This document shows positions 26,277-35,639 of a DNA stretch of 57,069 bases, in pieces. This DNA is from Chitinophagaceae bacterium (GTDB lineage: Bacteria > Bacteroidota > Bacteroidia > Chitinophagales > Chitinophagaceae): NCBI GenBank assembly GCA_016720825.1, contig JADKJV010000020.1, forward strand, positions 1-57,069, given 5' to 3'. Made by a program: the position numbers and the translations under genes. The notes under the pieces are model-generated. The model saw only the letters and a program-made list of their open reading frames with translations, was not told the DNA's origin and searched no databases. Position 1 is the first letter of the stretch; each line of letters opens with the position of its first letter.

Positions 26277-27257
26277 TTATTTAGCCGGCGTCAGCACAAT
26301 ATTCCTGTACTCTATCGGACCATGATCACCCTGCAGCATAATGGGACCCGGTTCGGCTTCTTTGCTGTCAAGCGCACCACCTGTAATACCGGGTATGATC
26401 TGGTCAGTAATAATTGCTTTCCCGTTTGCCACCACAGTAACACGGCGGCCTACGAGTGTAATATCATAACTCTGCCATTCACCGGGTTTTTTGGCAGCCA
26501 TTTCGTTGGGGGTTAAAAAACCATACACACCACCGAGGTAAGTAGAAGAAGGTTCTTTGCCATAATTATCTTCTACCTGCACTTCATAACGGCCACGCAG
26601 GTAAACACCGCTGTTGCTGTGTTCAGGATAACGGAATTCAATATGGAGTTTGAAGTCATTGTATTTGCCGTCAGTGATGATATTTGCACCTGATTTGGGA
26701 CTGGTCAATACGCCATCCACAGCTACCCACTGGTTTACGGAGCGGTCGGGATGCCATCCGGAAACATCTTTACCATTAAACAGTTTAATCGGTTTACCCC
26801 AAACCGGAGGCGCGTCTCTTTTCAGCAAAGGCGCTCTTTCGCCGGTGAATGAGTACGTATCATCATTACTGTTATGAATGGTGCCGGTGAGTTTATCATC
26901 CGCCAGCGTGCCTTCAAATACCATATCCTTATCATGGGAATCCCATTGTGGCGGGATACTGAAACTCACTTTACCATCTGCAAAGTTCACTTTTGAAATG
27001 GGCCTGGCGCTGCCGCCATCTGCTACAAAATATCCAACCAGTGTTTTTAATCCGGAAAGCCTCACCTCCAGCCAGGATGGTGCAATGCGGCCGTTTTTCA
27101 TTGTTACCGTAAGATCCCAGCGGCCGATTATCGGACTGTCGGCGAAAGCTGCCTTCTTAAATACAGAAAAAGAGCTGACGAGCAGCCAGCATGCAAAAAC
27201 GATTACAGGGAGTTGGACTGATTGAGCCCGCTTCATGAGATTTTTCATATTCGGCAT
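26277..27257 (-). CDS. exported DUF1080 (3-keto-disaccharide hydrolase-like) protein
   Basis: A 326-residue protein with an N-terminal signal segment (LPVIVFACWLLVSSFSVF). The first part (residues about 40-140) is a beta domain with GRWDLTVTMKNGRIAPSWLE and FEGTLADDKLTGTIH. The C-terminal part, from PIKLFNGKDVSGWHPDRS on, is a DUF1080 domain with concanavalin-like jelly-roll fold: FKLHIEFRYPEHSNSGVYLR, VQVEDNYG and GEWQSYDITLVGRRVTVVAN are its hallmarks. DUF1080 enzymes hydrolyse 3-keto-glycosides in periplasmic carbohydrate oxidation. No partner dehydrogenase gene is in this window. Three in-frame ATG codons precede the hydrophobic segment; the first is used. Confidence 0.85.
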   Translation of the reverse strand: MPNMKNLMKRAQSVQLPVIVFACWLLVSSFSVFKKAAFADSPIIGRWDLTVTMKNGRIAPSWLEVRLSGLKTLVGYFVADGGSARPISKVNFADGKVSFSIPPQWDSHDKDMVFEGTLADDKLTGTIHNSNDDTYSFTGERAPLLKRDAPPVWGKPIKLFNGKDVSGWHPDRSVNQWVAVDGVLTSPKSGANIITDGKYNDFKLHIEFRYPEHSNSGVYLRGRYEVQVEDNYGKEPSSTYLGGVYGFLTPNEMAAKKPGEWQSYDITLVGRRVTVVANGKAIITDQIIPGITGGALDSKEAEPGPIMLQGDHGPIEYRNIVLTPAK

Positions 27258-27450
27258 TTATTTGTCCGAAAATACTGCTTTTACATATAAACCGGATGCG
27301 GCTATCCATTAATTCGATTTTAAAGAAACCAGTGTTTATACTTAGTCTTAAAAAGTACTTGACCTTATTTATAGCCCTGAAAAAAACAATAACTGAGAAT
27401 TCTCATTTGCATAAAATACGGATATCATTCCCTTTCGCAAATTGTTAGAA

Positions 27451-27458
27451 TAGATTTG
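27451..27458 (+). promoter_or_regulatory. putative -7 box of the histidine kinase gene
   Basis: tagatttg is a perfect TAnnTTTG match 92 bases before the start codon. No good -33 TTG is seen at the expected distance. Confidence 0.3.
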
Positions 27459-27550
27459 TCTTTCTGAAGTAGCTATACCTATAGAAGGAAACGTCTTACT
27501 ATGGTTATAAGTTCCTGTCAGTGATCCGCCCCTGCGTATAAACACTTCAC

Positions 27551-30500
27551 ATGACCTTTGAAGCCACTAGTGCCGGACATGCTACAAACCGAAATCGGGA
27601 TCAGTCAGGTTCGTTACTGGCAGATTCCCTGAACAGTCTCAACGATGGATTCCTCGTATTTGACTCAGGGATGAATTATGTCTTCGCCAATGTTGCCGGC
27701 GCCCGGATGCTTGGATATGCCCCCTCTTCACTCATCGGGAAAAACTTTAAGACTGCACATCCGGAATGGAATAATACTGTTTTTGAAAAAAGCTGTAACC
27801 TGGTATTATTAAATGAACAGTCTATTGTTACTGATATTCAACTGGTAAAAGAGCAGCCTACCGTTGTACTCCGCATTTTTTATTCCCCGCCCGGTATTAC
27901 AGTCCAGATGCAGAAATCCGGTAACAAAATAAAAACCGAACCGCTTTTCCCGGAAAAAACCATTTACCTGCAAAATATGCTGGAAGGGTTAAAGGAAGGC
28001 TTTATTGCAGCTGATTTAGAGACGAAGCGGCTAGTAATGACAAATCCTGCATTTTGTGAAATGCTGGGTTACTCATTGGAAGAAATCATGAATCTGACTA
28101 TGGATGACCTGCATACAGAGCAGGAACTAGCCCGGGTGAAATATGACGTCAGCAGGATGATGCAGGGTTTTAAAGAACCGGGACGGAGTATTGGTTTTTT
28201 CGGCAAGGATAAAACAATGATCTACCTGGATGCTTCTATGTTCAAAATGGAGATAGATGGCAAAAACTGTGTATGCGGCATATTCAGGGTTTCTTCTGAA
28301 CGCAAAACGCTTGAATCCAACAAACGCCTCTCAGAGGAAGTCAGGAGAATTGCAGAACTCGGATATTGGGAAAATGACCTGGTCAACCATCACCTGAAAT
28401 GGTCTGATGAAACCTTCCGGATTTTTGGCTTCAAACCAGGTGAGTTCACGCCGAACTCTGAAATATTCATGGAGTTTGTACATCCGGATGACAGGCAAAG
28501 GCTGAATGATGCATTTCAGAAACACCTGGAGTCGCGCGAGCCATACAATATAGTCTACCGGATCATTACGCCAGACAGGAAACTGCATACACTCAATGAA
28601 AGATGCCATACCTATTATGATGATGCAGGAAACCCGCTCAGGTCAATGGGCGTTGTTGCCGACATCAGTTATCTGAAAGATGCAGAAAACAATGCTACCG
28701 TAACCGCCCGTCAATACAGGATGATTTTCGAATCTTCCTCCATTGGCATGGTGGCAATAAACGATAAGGGTATTTTGCTGTACGCCAATTCAAAATTCGT
28801 CGAAATGACGGGATATAGCCTGAAGCATATTCCTTCAGTTCAGGCCTGGTGGAAAGTGGCTTATCCTGATCCAACTATCCGATTTAATGCCAGGCGTCAG
28901 TCAAGACTGAACTTCGTGAAAGCGCTCAGGGAACGGAAAAGATTCCAGCCATTTGAAAGCGAAGTTTTATGCAGGAATGGTGAAACAAAGTCTTTTGAAA
29001 TTGGATATTCACCGGGCGCTTCGCTGCACATGATATCGCTGGTGGATGTTACAGCCTATAAAAAAGTTCAGAAAGACCTGTTTATACAGGAACAAAGGCT
29101 TTCACAGCTGGCTGCTCACAGTAATACATACGCCTGGGAAGTGAATACGGAAGGTTTATACACTTATGTCAGCGATGTGGTGGAAAAAGTAATGGGCTAC
29201 ACACCTGCTGAAATCATCGGAAAAAGACATTTCTACGACTATCACCCGAAAGAAGGCTTTAATGAATTCAGGGAAATGGCCCTTGCCGTGATGCAATCCA
29301 GAGTTGAATTAAGCGAACGTGCTATACAGTTTGTACATAAGGATGGACATCCGGTCTGGCTTTCTGCCATTGGGATACCATTACTGAGTCCCGACGGAAC
29401 ACTGCTTGGCTACCGGGGCAGTGATACCGACATCACTGAAAGGAAAAAGGCTGAGGAAGCACTTCGCCAAAGTGAAGAAACATTCAGGCAGATTGCAGAT
29501 AACATCAATGAAGTGTTCTGGCTCCGGGACGCCAGTAATCAGCATTTGCTTTATATTAATCCGGCTTATGAAAAAGTATTTGGAAGGTCCAGGGAAAGCC
29601 TTTACCAGGACACTTCCTCTTTCCTGGCCGCTGTTCATCCGGATGATCAGGAATTGGTAATTGAAAAGTATAAAGCATACTACGAAACACATGAATTCAA
29701 CCTCGAATGCCGTGTAGTTCACCCATCAGGTGAAATTCGCTGGCTGAAAGTACGGGCCACACCGGTGAAAGATGAATCAGGGCAAATTACCGGACATGTC
29801 GGTATTGCAGTTGACCTGACTGAGAGAAAAAAAGCAGAAGAAGCCCTGCGTCAAAGTGAAGAAGTATTCAGGCAGATTGCGGATAACGTAAATGAAGTTC
29901 TCTGGCTCAGAGATGCCAGTAACAAGCATTTACTTTATATTAATCCGTCCTATGAAAAAGTATTTGGAAGAACCTGTAAAAGCCTTTACCAGGATCCGGC
30001 CTCATTCCTGACTGCCGTTCATACAGACGATATGGAAATGGTGATACAGCATTACAAAGCGTATTATGAAACACATGAATTCGATCTGGAGTTCCGGATA
30101 CTTCGCCCATCAGGGGAAATACGCTGGCTGAAATCCAAAGTGATGGCTGTGAAAAATGAAGCGGGCGAAATAACGGGTCATGCGGGGTTGGCAGTTGACT
30201 TCACAGACAGAAAAGGCCAGGATGATGCCCTTAAAAAAACTGCGACTGACCTGGAAAGCAATAATATCCTGCTGACCAAGATCCTGAATAGTCTCCCCGA
30301 CCTGGTATGGCTGAAAGATAAAGATGGAAAATACCTGCGTTGCAATAAGCGCTTCGAATCATTCTTAGGGAAACCTGCTAACGAGATAATCGGACAAACA
30401 GATTTTAATTTCTTTAAGCCCGAAGTGGCCGATTTTTTCAGGGAACACGATAAAGCCGCTATAAAAAATAATGGCCCGCTTATAAATGAAGAGTGGATCA

Positions 30501-32032
30501 ATTTTGCAGATGGTCATTCAGAACTATTGGAAACCACCAAAACACCCATGCTGGACAGTTCAGGAAAGCCCATGGGCGTGCTTGGAATAGGCCACGATAT
30601 CACCAAACGGAAAATCGCCGAAGATGAACTGAGAATGGAAAGGGATTTGTTCTCTGAAGGCCCGGTGTTTACCATCAGCTGGTCGCCGCTTCCGGACTGG
30701 CCCATAAAATATGTATCCGAAAACGTATTCAAAATCCTGGGATATACACCGGAAGAACTTATGAACCCGAGATTCAAATACCAGGAGTATATCCATCCCG
30801 ATGACCAGGTAGAAACGCTAAGGGAACTGGTTTATAACATAGAGAACAACATCAATATTTTTGAACAATCCTATCGCCTGCGCAAATACAACGGGGAATA
30901 CCTGTGGTTATATGATTTTACACAGATAGTACGGGACGAAAAAAATGAAGTACAGTTTATCAGGAGTTACTTGTTTGACCAGACCCAGAAAAAAGAACTG
31001 GAGTCTGAACTCTTTGAAAAAAACAAGCAGCTAAACCTGATTGTACAAAATATCCCGGGAGCCGTTTTCAGTTTCAGTAACCTGAATCAGGGGAACTTCA
31101 TGTTTATCAGCAGCTATATTGAAACAATCACAGGCTATTCTCCGGGTGAATTCAGGGAAGGCCAATCATTACTTTTTAACCAGCTTGTACATCATGATGA
31201 TCTTCCCAAACTGAAACGGGTGATCAAAAAAGCCTACGCAAAAGGAAAGAATTATTCGCATACTTACCGGATCAGGCACCGCGACGGCCGTTACCGCTGG
31301 GTATATGAAACCGGTGAATTCCAGTCATTCGGTAACAAAACCGGTGAAATAAGAATTGACGGGATAATTTTTGACATGACCGATAAGATCAATTCAGAAG
31401 AAGAAAAAATGAATTCCGTTTTCCAGGCAGCTGACAGTGAAAGAACAAGGATAGCACGTGAAATCCATGACGGACTGCAGCAAACCCTTGTTGCCAGTAA
31501 ACTGAATTTTGAAATGCTGAAAGAGGAAATCGGCCAGATCAGCGAACGTCTGCAGAAAAGATACCAGACCGGTCTTCAATTCATAGAACAGGCCGTGCAG
31601 GAATCCCGGAATATCTCTCACTCACTGATGCCTAAACAGGTTGAAGAGTTCGGATTGGTTGTTGCTGTTGAAAACCTGATCCATAATCTTGATGGCAAAA
31701 TAGATTTCAAGTTCTTCCATGACGAGATTTCACTGGGCAATAACCAGGTTTCCCTGAATCTTTACCGCATCATCCAGGAAGCACTGAATAATATTGTCAA
31801 ACATGCCGGAGCTTCCACGGTACACATCAACCTGAACCTGGATAAAAAACAACTACATCTCACCATTGAAGATGACGGACATGGTTTCAGGATGGACGAT
31901 GCCGCAGGTCCTGATCGTGGTATCGGCCTTCAATCTATGAAGAGCCGGGCTGCTTCCATTGGCGCCAACCTGGAAATGTACTCTGAACCCGGCAAAGGCA
32001 CATTGATTATTGTGGATATGGAAATACCATAA
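27551..32032 (+). CDS. multi-PAS sensor histidine kinase (HisKA_3 type)
   Basis: A 1493-residue soluble sensor kinase without clear membrane helices. I count about ten PAS domains, from LNSLNDGFLVFDSGMNYVFA (near residue 25) to IVQNIPGAVFSFSNL (near 1160). Two consecutive ones, residues 631-758 and 759-886, are near duplicates. The kinase part is of the NarL/LuxR-linked HisKA_3 type: RTRIAREIHDGLQQTLVASK with the phospho-acceptor His1306. It is followed by the HATPase domain with NNIVKHAGAST (N box), DDGHGF and GIGLQSMKSR. No response regulator gene is adjacent, so the partner is elsewhere. Many Bacteroidota have such cytosolic orphan kinases. The signal is unknown; PAS domains commonly bind haem, flavin or small ligands. 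Confidence 0.92.
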   Translation: MTFEATSAGHATNRNRDQSGSLLADSLNSLNDGFLVFDSGMNYVFANVAGARMLGYAPSSLIGKNFKTAHPEWNNTVFEKSCNLVLLNEQSIVTDIQLVKEQPTVVLRIFYSPPGITVQMQKSGNKIKTEPLFPEKTIYLQNMLEGLKEGFIAADLETKRLVMTNPAFCEMLGYSLEEIMNLTMDDLHTEQELARVKYDVSRMMQGFKEPGRSIGFFGKDKTMIYLDASMFKMEIDGKNCVCGIFRVSSERKTLESNKRLSEEVRRIAELGYWENDLVNHHLKWSDETFRIFGFKPGEFTPNSEIFMEFVHPDDRQRLNDAFQKHLESREPYNIVYRIITPDRKLHTLNERCHTYYDDAGNPLRSMGVVADISYLKDAENNATVTARQYRMIFESSSIGMVAINDKGILLYANSKFVEMTGYSLKHIPSVQAWWKVAYPDPTIRFNARRQSRLNFVKALRERKRFQPFESEVLCRNGETKSFEIGYSPGASLHMISLVDVTAYKKVQKDLFIQEQRLSQLAAHSNTYAWEVNTEGLYTYVSDVVEKVMGYTPAEIIGKRHFYDYHPKEGFNEFREMALAVMQSRVELSERAIQFVHKDGHPVWLSAIGIPLLSPDGTLLGYRGSDTDITERKKAEEALRQSEETFRQIADNINEVFWLRDASNQHLLYINPAYEKVFGRSRESLYQDTSSFLAAVHPDDQELVIEKYKAYYETHEFNLECRVVHPSGEIRWLKVRATPVKDESGQITGHVGIAVDLTERKKAEEALRQSEEVFRQIADNVNEVLWLRDASNKHLLYINPSYEKVFGRTCKSLYQDPASFLTAVHTDDMEMVIQHYKAYYETHEFDLEFRILRPSGEIRWLKSKVMAVKNEAGEITGHAGLAVDFTDRKGQDDALKKTATDLESNNILLTKILNSLPDLVWLKDKDGKYLRCNKRFESFLGKPANEIIGQTDFNFFKPEVADFFREHDKAAIKNNGPLINEEWINFADGHSELLETTKTPMLDSSGKPMGVLGIGHDITKRKIAEDELRMERDLFSEGPVFTISWSPLPDWPIKYVSENVFKILGYTPEELMNPRFKYQEYIHPDDQVETLRELVYNIENNINIFEQSYRLRKYNGEYLWLYDFTQIVRDEKNEVQFIRSYLFDQTQKKELESELFEKNKQLNLIVQNIPGAVFSFSNLNQGNFMFISSYIETITGYSPGEFREGQSLLFNQLVHHDDLPKLKRVIKKAYAKGKNYSHTYRIRHRDGRYRWVYETGEFQSFGNKTGEIRIDGIIFDMTDKINSEEEKMNSVFQAADSERTRIAREIHDGLQQTLVASKLNFEMLKEEIGQISERLQKRYQTGLQFIEQAVQESRNISHSLMPKQVEEFGLVVAVENLIHNLDGKIDFKFFHDEISLGNNQVSLNLYRIIQEALNNIVKHAGASTVHINLNLDKKQLHLTIEDDGHGFRMDDAAGPDRGIGLQSMKSRAASIGANLEMYSEPGKGTLIIVDMEIP
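29441..30208 (+). repeat. tandem duplication of one PAS domain (2 x 384 bp)
   Basis: 29441-29824 and 29825-30208 each encode a 128-residue unit. Both begin RKKAEEALRQSEE and share FRQIADN, LLYIN, YEKVFGR, SLYQD, KAYYETHEF, HPSGEIRWLK/RPSGEIRWLK and the end of the domain. The units differ at scattered residues, so the duplication is not brand new, but it keeps an exact 384-bp length. Confidence 0.9.
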
Positions 32033-32039
32033 GGAGAAC

Positions 32040-32537
32040 TTATACATCACTGGCTTTGAAAGAGAGCACCAGGTTATCCATCCTGGCCTCCACTTTCCGG
32101 TAACGGATACCCGCTCCATCCAGCATTTTACGCGAAGCCATCGCAGATTCCGTTCCTTCATATTTATCGGAGAGAAAAATCACTTCCTGAATACCCGATT
32201 GTATAATGGCCTTGGTACACTCATTACAGGGAAATAAAGCCGTATAAATTTTACAACCCCGCAGGTCCATCCCGATATTATTCAGGATGGCATTCAATTC
32301 TGCATGGCAGACATAAGGATATTTTGTCTGCAGGAAATCTCCCTTCTTATCCCATGGAAACTGGTCATCATCACAACCAATCGGCAGGCCATTATACCCC
32401 GCCCCCACAATTTTATTCTTTTCATTCACTATACAGGCACCCACCTGCGTATGCGGATCCTTGCTGCGACGGGCTGACAACAAGGCCACACCCATAAAGT
32501 ATTCATCCCAGGAGATATAGTCGAGGCGTTTGTTCAT
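32040..32537 (-). CDS. comEB: dCMP deaminase (ComEB-type)
   Basis: A 165-residue zinc enzyme that deaminates dCMP to dUMP, feeding dTMP synthesis by thymidylate synthase. It has the zinc motif H78-A-E80 (YVCHAELNAI) and P-C104-x-x-C107 (FPCNECTKAI), as well as the N-terminal DEYFMGVALLSARRSKDPHT, with the typical RSKDP context for allosteric dCTP-regulated enzymes. Length and motifs are normal. It converges on the histidine kinase gene with 7 bases between the stops. It is a housekeeping gene, without visible operon partners. Confidence 0.93.
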   Translation of the reverse strand: MNKRLDYISWDEYFMGVALLSARRSKDPHTQVGACIVNEKNKIVGAGYNGLPIGCDDDQFPWDKKGDFLQTKYPYVCHAELNAILNNIGMDLRGCKIYTALFPCNECTKAIIQSGIQEVIFLSDKYEGTESAMASRKMLDGAGIRYRKVEARMDNLVLSFKASDV

Positions 32538-32589
32538 GGAGGAGGGTTTTGGGAGGTGAAATTAAGCAAAAGGGCTGGAGGATTATCCC

Positions 32590-32905
32590 GAAGCGATCTG
32601 AAAGATCTGCTTCGGTGGTTGGAAGTTGGAAGTTGGAGGTTGGAGGTTAAACCCGAAAGATTGAAGTTTCCTTCTTTGTTGGAATGTTGGAGAGTTGGAA
32701 TGTTCTGCTATCTGTAGTGTTCCTCTCAATAAGTTAATCTCCGATAAAAGGAGTGCTTTATTCTGTAAAGTCTTTACGAATTAATTAATGAACAATCCAA
32801 CTCTCCAACGATTAAATGACTCGTCGATCTGTCAGGTTTAACCTCCAACTTCCAACCTCCAACGATTAACTAACTCGTCGATCTGTCAGGTTCAACCTCC
32901 AACTC
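32590..32905. repeat. 'ggttggaagttggag' inverted text-like repeat, copy 1
   Basis: The unit starts cccgaagcga...gatctgcttcgg, a hairpin, then ggttggaagttggaggtt repeats and ttggaatgttggagagttgg. The far end, about 32800-32905, carries the inverted complement (caatccaactctccaac, acctccaacttccaacc). The whole region is one large imperfect inverted repeat. It lies just downstream of the lipoprotein gene that ends at 32907 on the minus strand. Confidence 0.8.
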
Positions 32906-32906
32906 C

Positions 32907-33320
32907 CTATTGGTTCACAGTTAACCTATAAACATCATCCCCTATCGCCCCATGAAACACCACCGTCGTATCATCCTTCTTCTCAATTTTGTTTTTAAGC
33001 TCCATAGCAGTCATCAGCACAAACTCACCATTCTCTACTTTCCACTTAGCTGAAGCATTATCCTTATCAACACAGGAACCATCAGCTGAGAGTTTCAGGT
33101 TGTCGTACATGTCAAATTTGGGTTCTGCCTTGGTTGAATGCAGGGTTTTACCTCCCAGCCATTTGGTCATCTCGGCATCAGCACCTGCAGGCGCTACCGG
33201 AGCCAAAGCTGTTTTATCAGCACCATTACTGTCAGCTTTTTCATCTTTAGTTTTTCCGCCACCACAGGAGGCTAAAACGAGTGTTGCAAAAAGTGAAATT
33301 GTCAGGATTCTGTGTTTCAT
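32907..33320 (-). CDS. lipoprotein of unknown function
   Basis: A 137-residue lipoprotein from the ATG at 33320 (MKHRILTISLFATLVLASC), with lipobox LASC and the post-Cys GGG stretch, followed by a Lys/Asp/Ala-rich linker (KTKDEKADSNGADKTALAP). The globular part of about 85 residues starts MTKWLGGKTLHSTKAEP and ends VFHGAIGDDVYRLTV, and may be a small beta-barrel. An upstream ATG would add nine residues before the signal and is unlikely. It is flanked on both sides by copies of the same large inverted repeat. Function unknown. Confidence 0.75.
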   Translation of the reverse strand: MKHRILTISLFATLVLASCGGGKTKDEKADSNGADKTALAPVAPAGADAEMTKWLGGKTLHSTKAEPKFDMYDNLKLSADGSCVDKDNASAKWKVENGEFVLMTAMELKNKIEKKDDTTVVFHGAIGDDVYRLTVNQ

Positions 33321-33379
33321 ATTTGTTAGAATTGGTTTAGAAAGCAAAATAAAGGGTTGGGGGGAGTGGGGGGATGATT

Positions 33380-33690
33380 GGCGTCAGGTCGGAAGCTTAC
33401 CCCGAAGCGACCGGAAAGATCTGCTTCGGGGGTTGGAAGTTCGAGGTTGGAGGTTGAACCCGAAAGTTTGAAGCTTCCTTCTTTGTTGGAATGTTCTTAA
33501 AGCAGAATACTGTTCCCTGAACAGAATCCGTTCGAATTTCGTGAATCCGTTTTTTTTGCGACTCTACGAACTGAGGAAACAATCCAACTCTCCAACAATC
33601 CAACATTCCAACACATAAGTACACGTCGATCTTTCGGACACAACCTCCAACTTCCAACCTCCAACTTCCAACCATCTCTGCCAATTTGTC
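33380..33690. repeat. 'ggttggaagttggag' inverted text-like repeat, copy 2
   Basis: It begins ccccgaagcgaccggaaaga and gatctgcttcggg, followed by ggttggaagttcgaggttgg and ttccttctttgttggaatgt, matching copy 1. The far end, about 33580-33675, has the inverted complement (caatccaactctccaac and caacctccaacttccaacct). It separates the lipoprotein gene from htpG. Confidence 0.8.
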
Positions 33691-33747
33691 CCTTCCCCCC
33701 TCCTTGGAACATCTCTTGCTATCTTGCAGCAGCTAAACTATACTACC

Positions 33748-35634
33748 ATGACTCCCGAAAAAGGCACGATTTCCATTAACACCGAGAACATCTTCCCGAT
33801 CATTAAAAAATTCCTCTACTCTGATACCGAGATTTTCCTGAGAGAACTGGTCAGTAACGCCGTGGATGCCACACAAAAACTCAACCGCCTGGTGTCCCTG
33901 GGGCATTTCAAGGGCGAAACCGGCAACCTTAACATCCGCATTTCTGCCGATAAAGACGCCAAAACCCTGACCATCTCCGATGCAGGTATTGGCATGACCG
34001 CAGAAGAAATCAAGAAATACATCAACCAGATCGCATTTTCCGGCGCGACAGAATTCATGGAGAAATTCAAAGAAGCAAAAGATGCCAATGAAATTATTGG
34101 CCGATTCGGACTTGGATTCTACTCCGCTTTCATGGTGGCCGATAAAGTGGAAATCCAGACCCTGTCTTACGAAGAAGGGGCTGAACCCGCCCACTGGACC
34201 TGTGATGGATCCACTTCATTTGAAATTGCCACCGGCAGCCGCACCACCCGTGGTACTGATGTTACCCTTTACCTGAATGCTGATTCAGAAGAATACCTGG
34301 AACAGCACCGCCTGCAGGAAATCCTGGATAAATATGCCAAATTCCTACCTGTACCCGTTCAGCTCGGTACAAAAACCGAAACGGAGCCCGATGGAACCGA
34401 CGAGGAAGGCAAACCCAAATACAAAGAGGTTGAAATTGATAATATCATCAACAAAACCCAGCCGATCTGGATCAAAGCACCCGGTGACCTGACCGATGAA
34501 GACTATCTCAGTTTCTACCGCGAACTCTATCCTTATTCAGAAGATCCGCTGTTCTGGATCCACCTGAATGTAGACTACCCCTTTAACTTAACCGGTGTAC
34601 TCTACTTCCCCAAACTCAAAAAGGAATTTGAAGTCCCGAAAAATAAAATCAAACTCTTCAGCCGCCAGGTGTTTATTACCGACGAGGTGAAAGATATTGT
34701 TCCGGAATTTCTGCTCCTCCTGCATGGCGTTATTGATTCCCCGGATATACCGCTGAACGTTAGCCGTTCTTTCCTGCAGGCCGACAGCAACGTGAAAAAA
34801 ATCAACAGCTATATCTCCCGCAAAGTAGCAGATAAGCTCAGTGAGCTTTTCAAGAAAGACCGCAAGGCCTATGAGGAAAAATGGATGGATATCGGCGTCT
34901 TCGTAAAATATGGCTCCCTCACGGATGATAAATTCTTCGAAAAAGCGAAAGAATTTATCCTGCTCACCAATACGCAGAAAGAATCCTGGACGCTGGAAGA
35001 ATACAAAGCCAAGGTAAAAGACTTCCAGACCGGCAAGGACGACCAGCTGGTTTATCTCTATACCGCCAACCCCGAAACACAGGACAGCTTCATACGAGCA
35101 GCCGCAAAGAAAAATTATGATGTGCTGCTGATGGATAGTCCGCTTGACACCCATTTCATTCACACACTGGAAATGAAATTGGAAAAAATTGCCTTTAAAA
35201 GGGTGGATGCAGACAGTCCGGATAAACTGATTGAAAAAGACGAACCCATTGCCGCTGCATTATCAGATGAACAGCAGCAACAGCTGAAATCCATTTTCGA
35301 AAAAGCCATTGGCAACCCAACCATGAAAGTGGAAACTGAAAACCTCCAATCCGACTCCATGCCTGTTTCCATTACCATGGAAGAATGGATGAGAAGGATG
35401 AAGGACATGTCAAAACTGGGTGGTGGTATGAATTTCTACGGCGGCATGCCTGATACCTATAAAGTGAGCCTCAACAGCAATCATCCGCTGATGGAAAAAA
35501 TCCTGCAGGCCGGTGAAGGCCACCAGACAGAAATGGCCAAACAGGTATACGACCTGGCCTTACTCGCACAGGGCATGTTAAAAGGCGCCGACCTGAGTGC
35601 ATTTGTAGAAAGGACGATGAAGCATGTGTCTTGA
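33748..35634 (+). CDS. htpG: molecular chaperone HtpG (Hsp90)
   Basis: A 628-residue cytosolic Hsp90. The N-terminal ATPase domain has all the GHKL motifs: FLRELVSNAVDATQKL with the catalytic Glu and Asn, DAGIGMTAEEIKK, and GRFGLGFYSAFMVADKV. The middle domain has LYPYSEDPLFWIHLNVDYPF and SRQVFITDEVKDIVPEFL, then PDIPLNVSRSFLQADSNV, with the conserved Arg/Gln for ATP hydrolysis. The C-terminal dimer domain ends near FVERTMKHVS. The length is normal for bacterial HtpG. The ATG at 33748 (MTPEKGTISINTE) fits the family, while a TTG eight codons earlier would give an odd extension. It is followed by the large repeat array. Confidence 0.95.
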   Translation: MTPEKGTISINTENIFPIIKKFLYSDTEIFLRELVSNAVDATQKLNRLVSLGHFKGETGNLNIRISADKDAKTLTISDAGIGMTAEEIKKYINQIAFSGATEFMEKFKEAKDANEIIGRFGLGFYSAFMVADKVEIQTLSYEEGAEPAHWTCDGSTSFEIATGSRTTRGTDVTLYLNADSEEYLEQHRLQEILDKYAKFLPVPVQLGTKTETEPDGTDEEGKPKYKEVEIDNIINKTQPIWIKAPGDLTDEDYLSFYRELYPYSEDPLFWIHLNVDYPFNLTGVLYFPKLKKEFEVPKNKIKLFSRQVFITDEVKDIVPEFLLLLHGVIDSPDIPLNVSRSFLQADSNVKKINSYISRKVADKLSELFKKDRKAYEEKWMDIGVFVKYGSLTDDKFFEKAKEFILLTNTQKESWTLEEYKAKVKDFQTGKDDQLVYLYTANPETQDSFIRAAAKKNYDVLLMDSPLDTHFIHTLEMKLEKIAFKRVDADSPDKLIEKDEPIAAALSDEQQQQLKSIFEKAIGNPTMKVETENLQSDSMPVSITMEEWMRRMKDMSKLGGGMNFYGGMPDTYKVSLNSNHPLMEKILQAGEGHQTEMAKQVYDLALLAQGMLKGADLSAFVERTMKHVS

Positions 35635-35639
35635 TGTGG

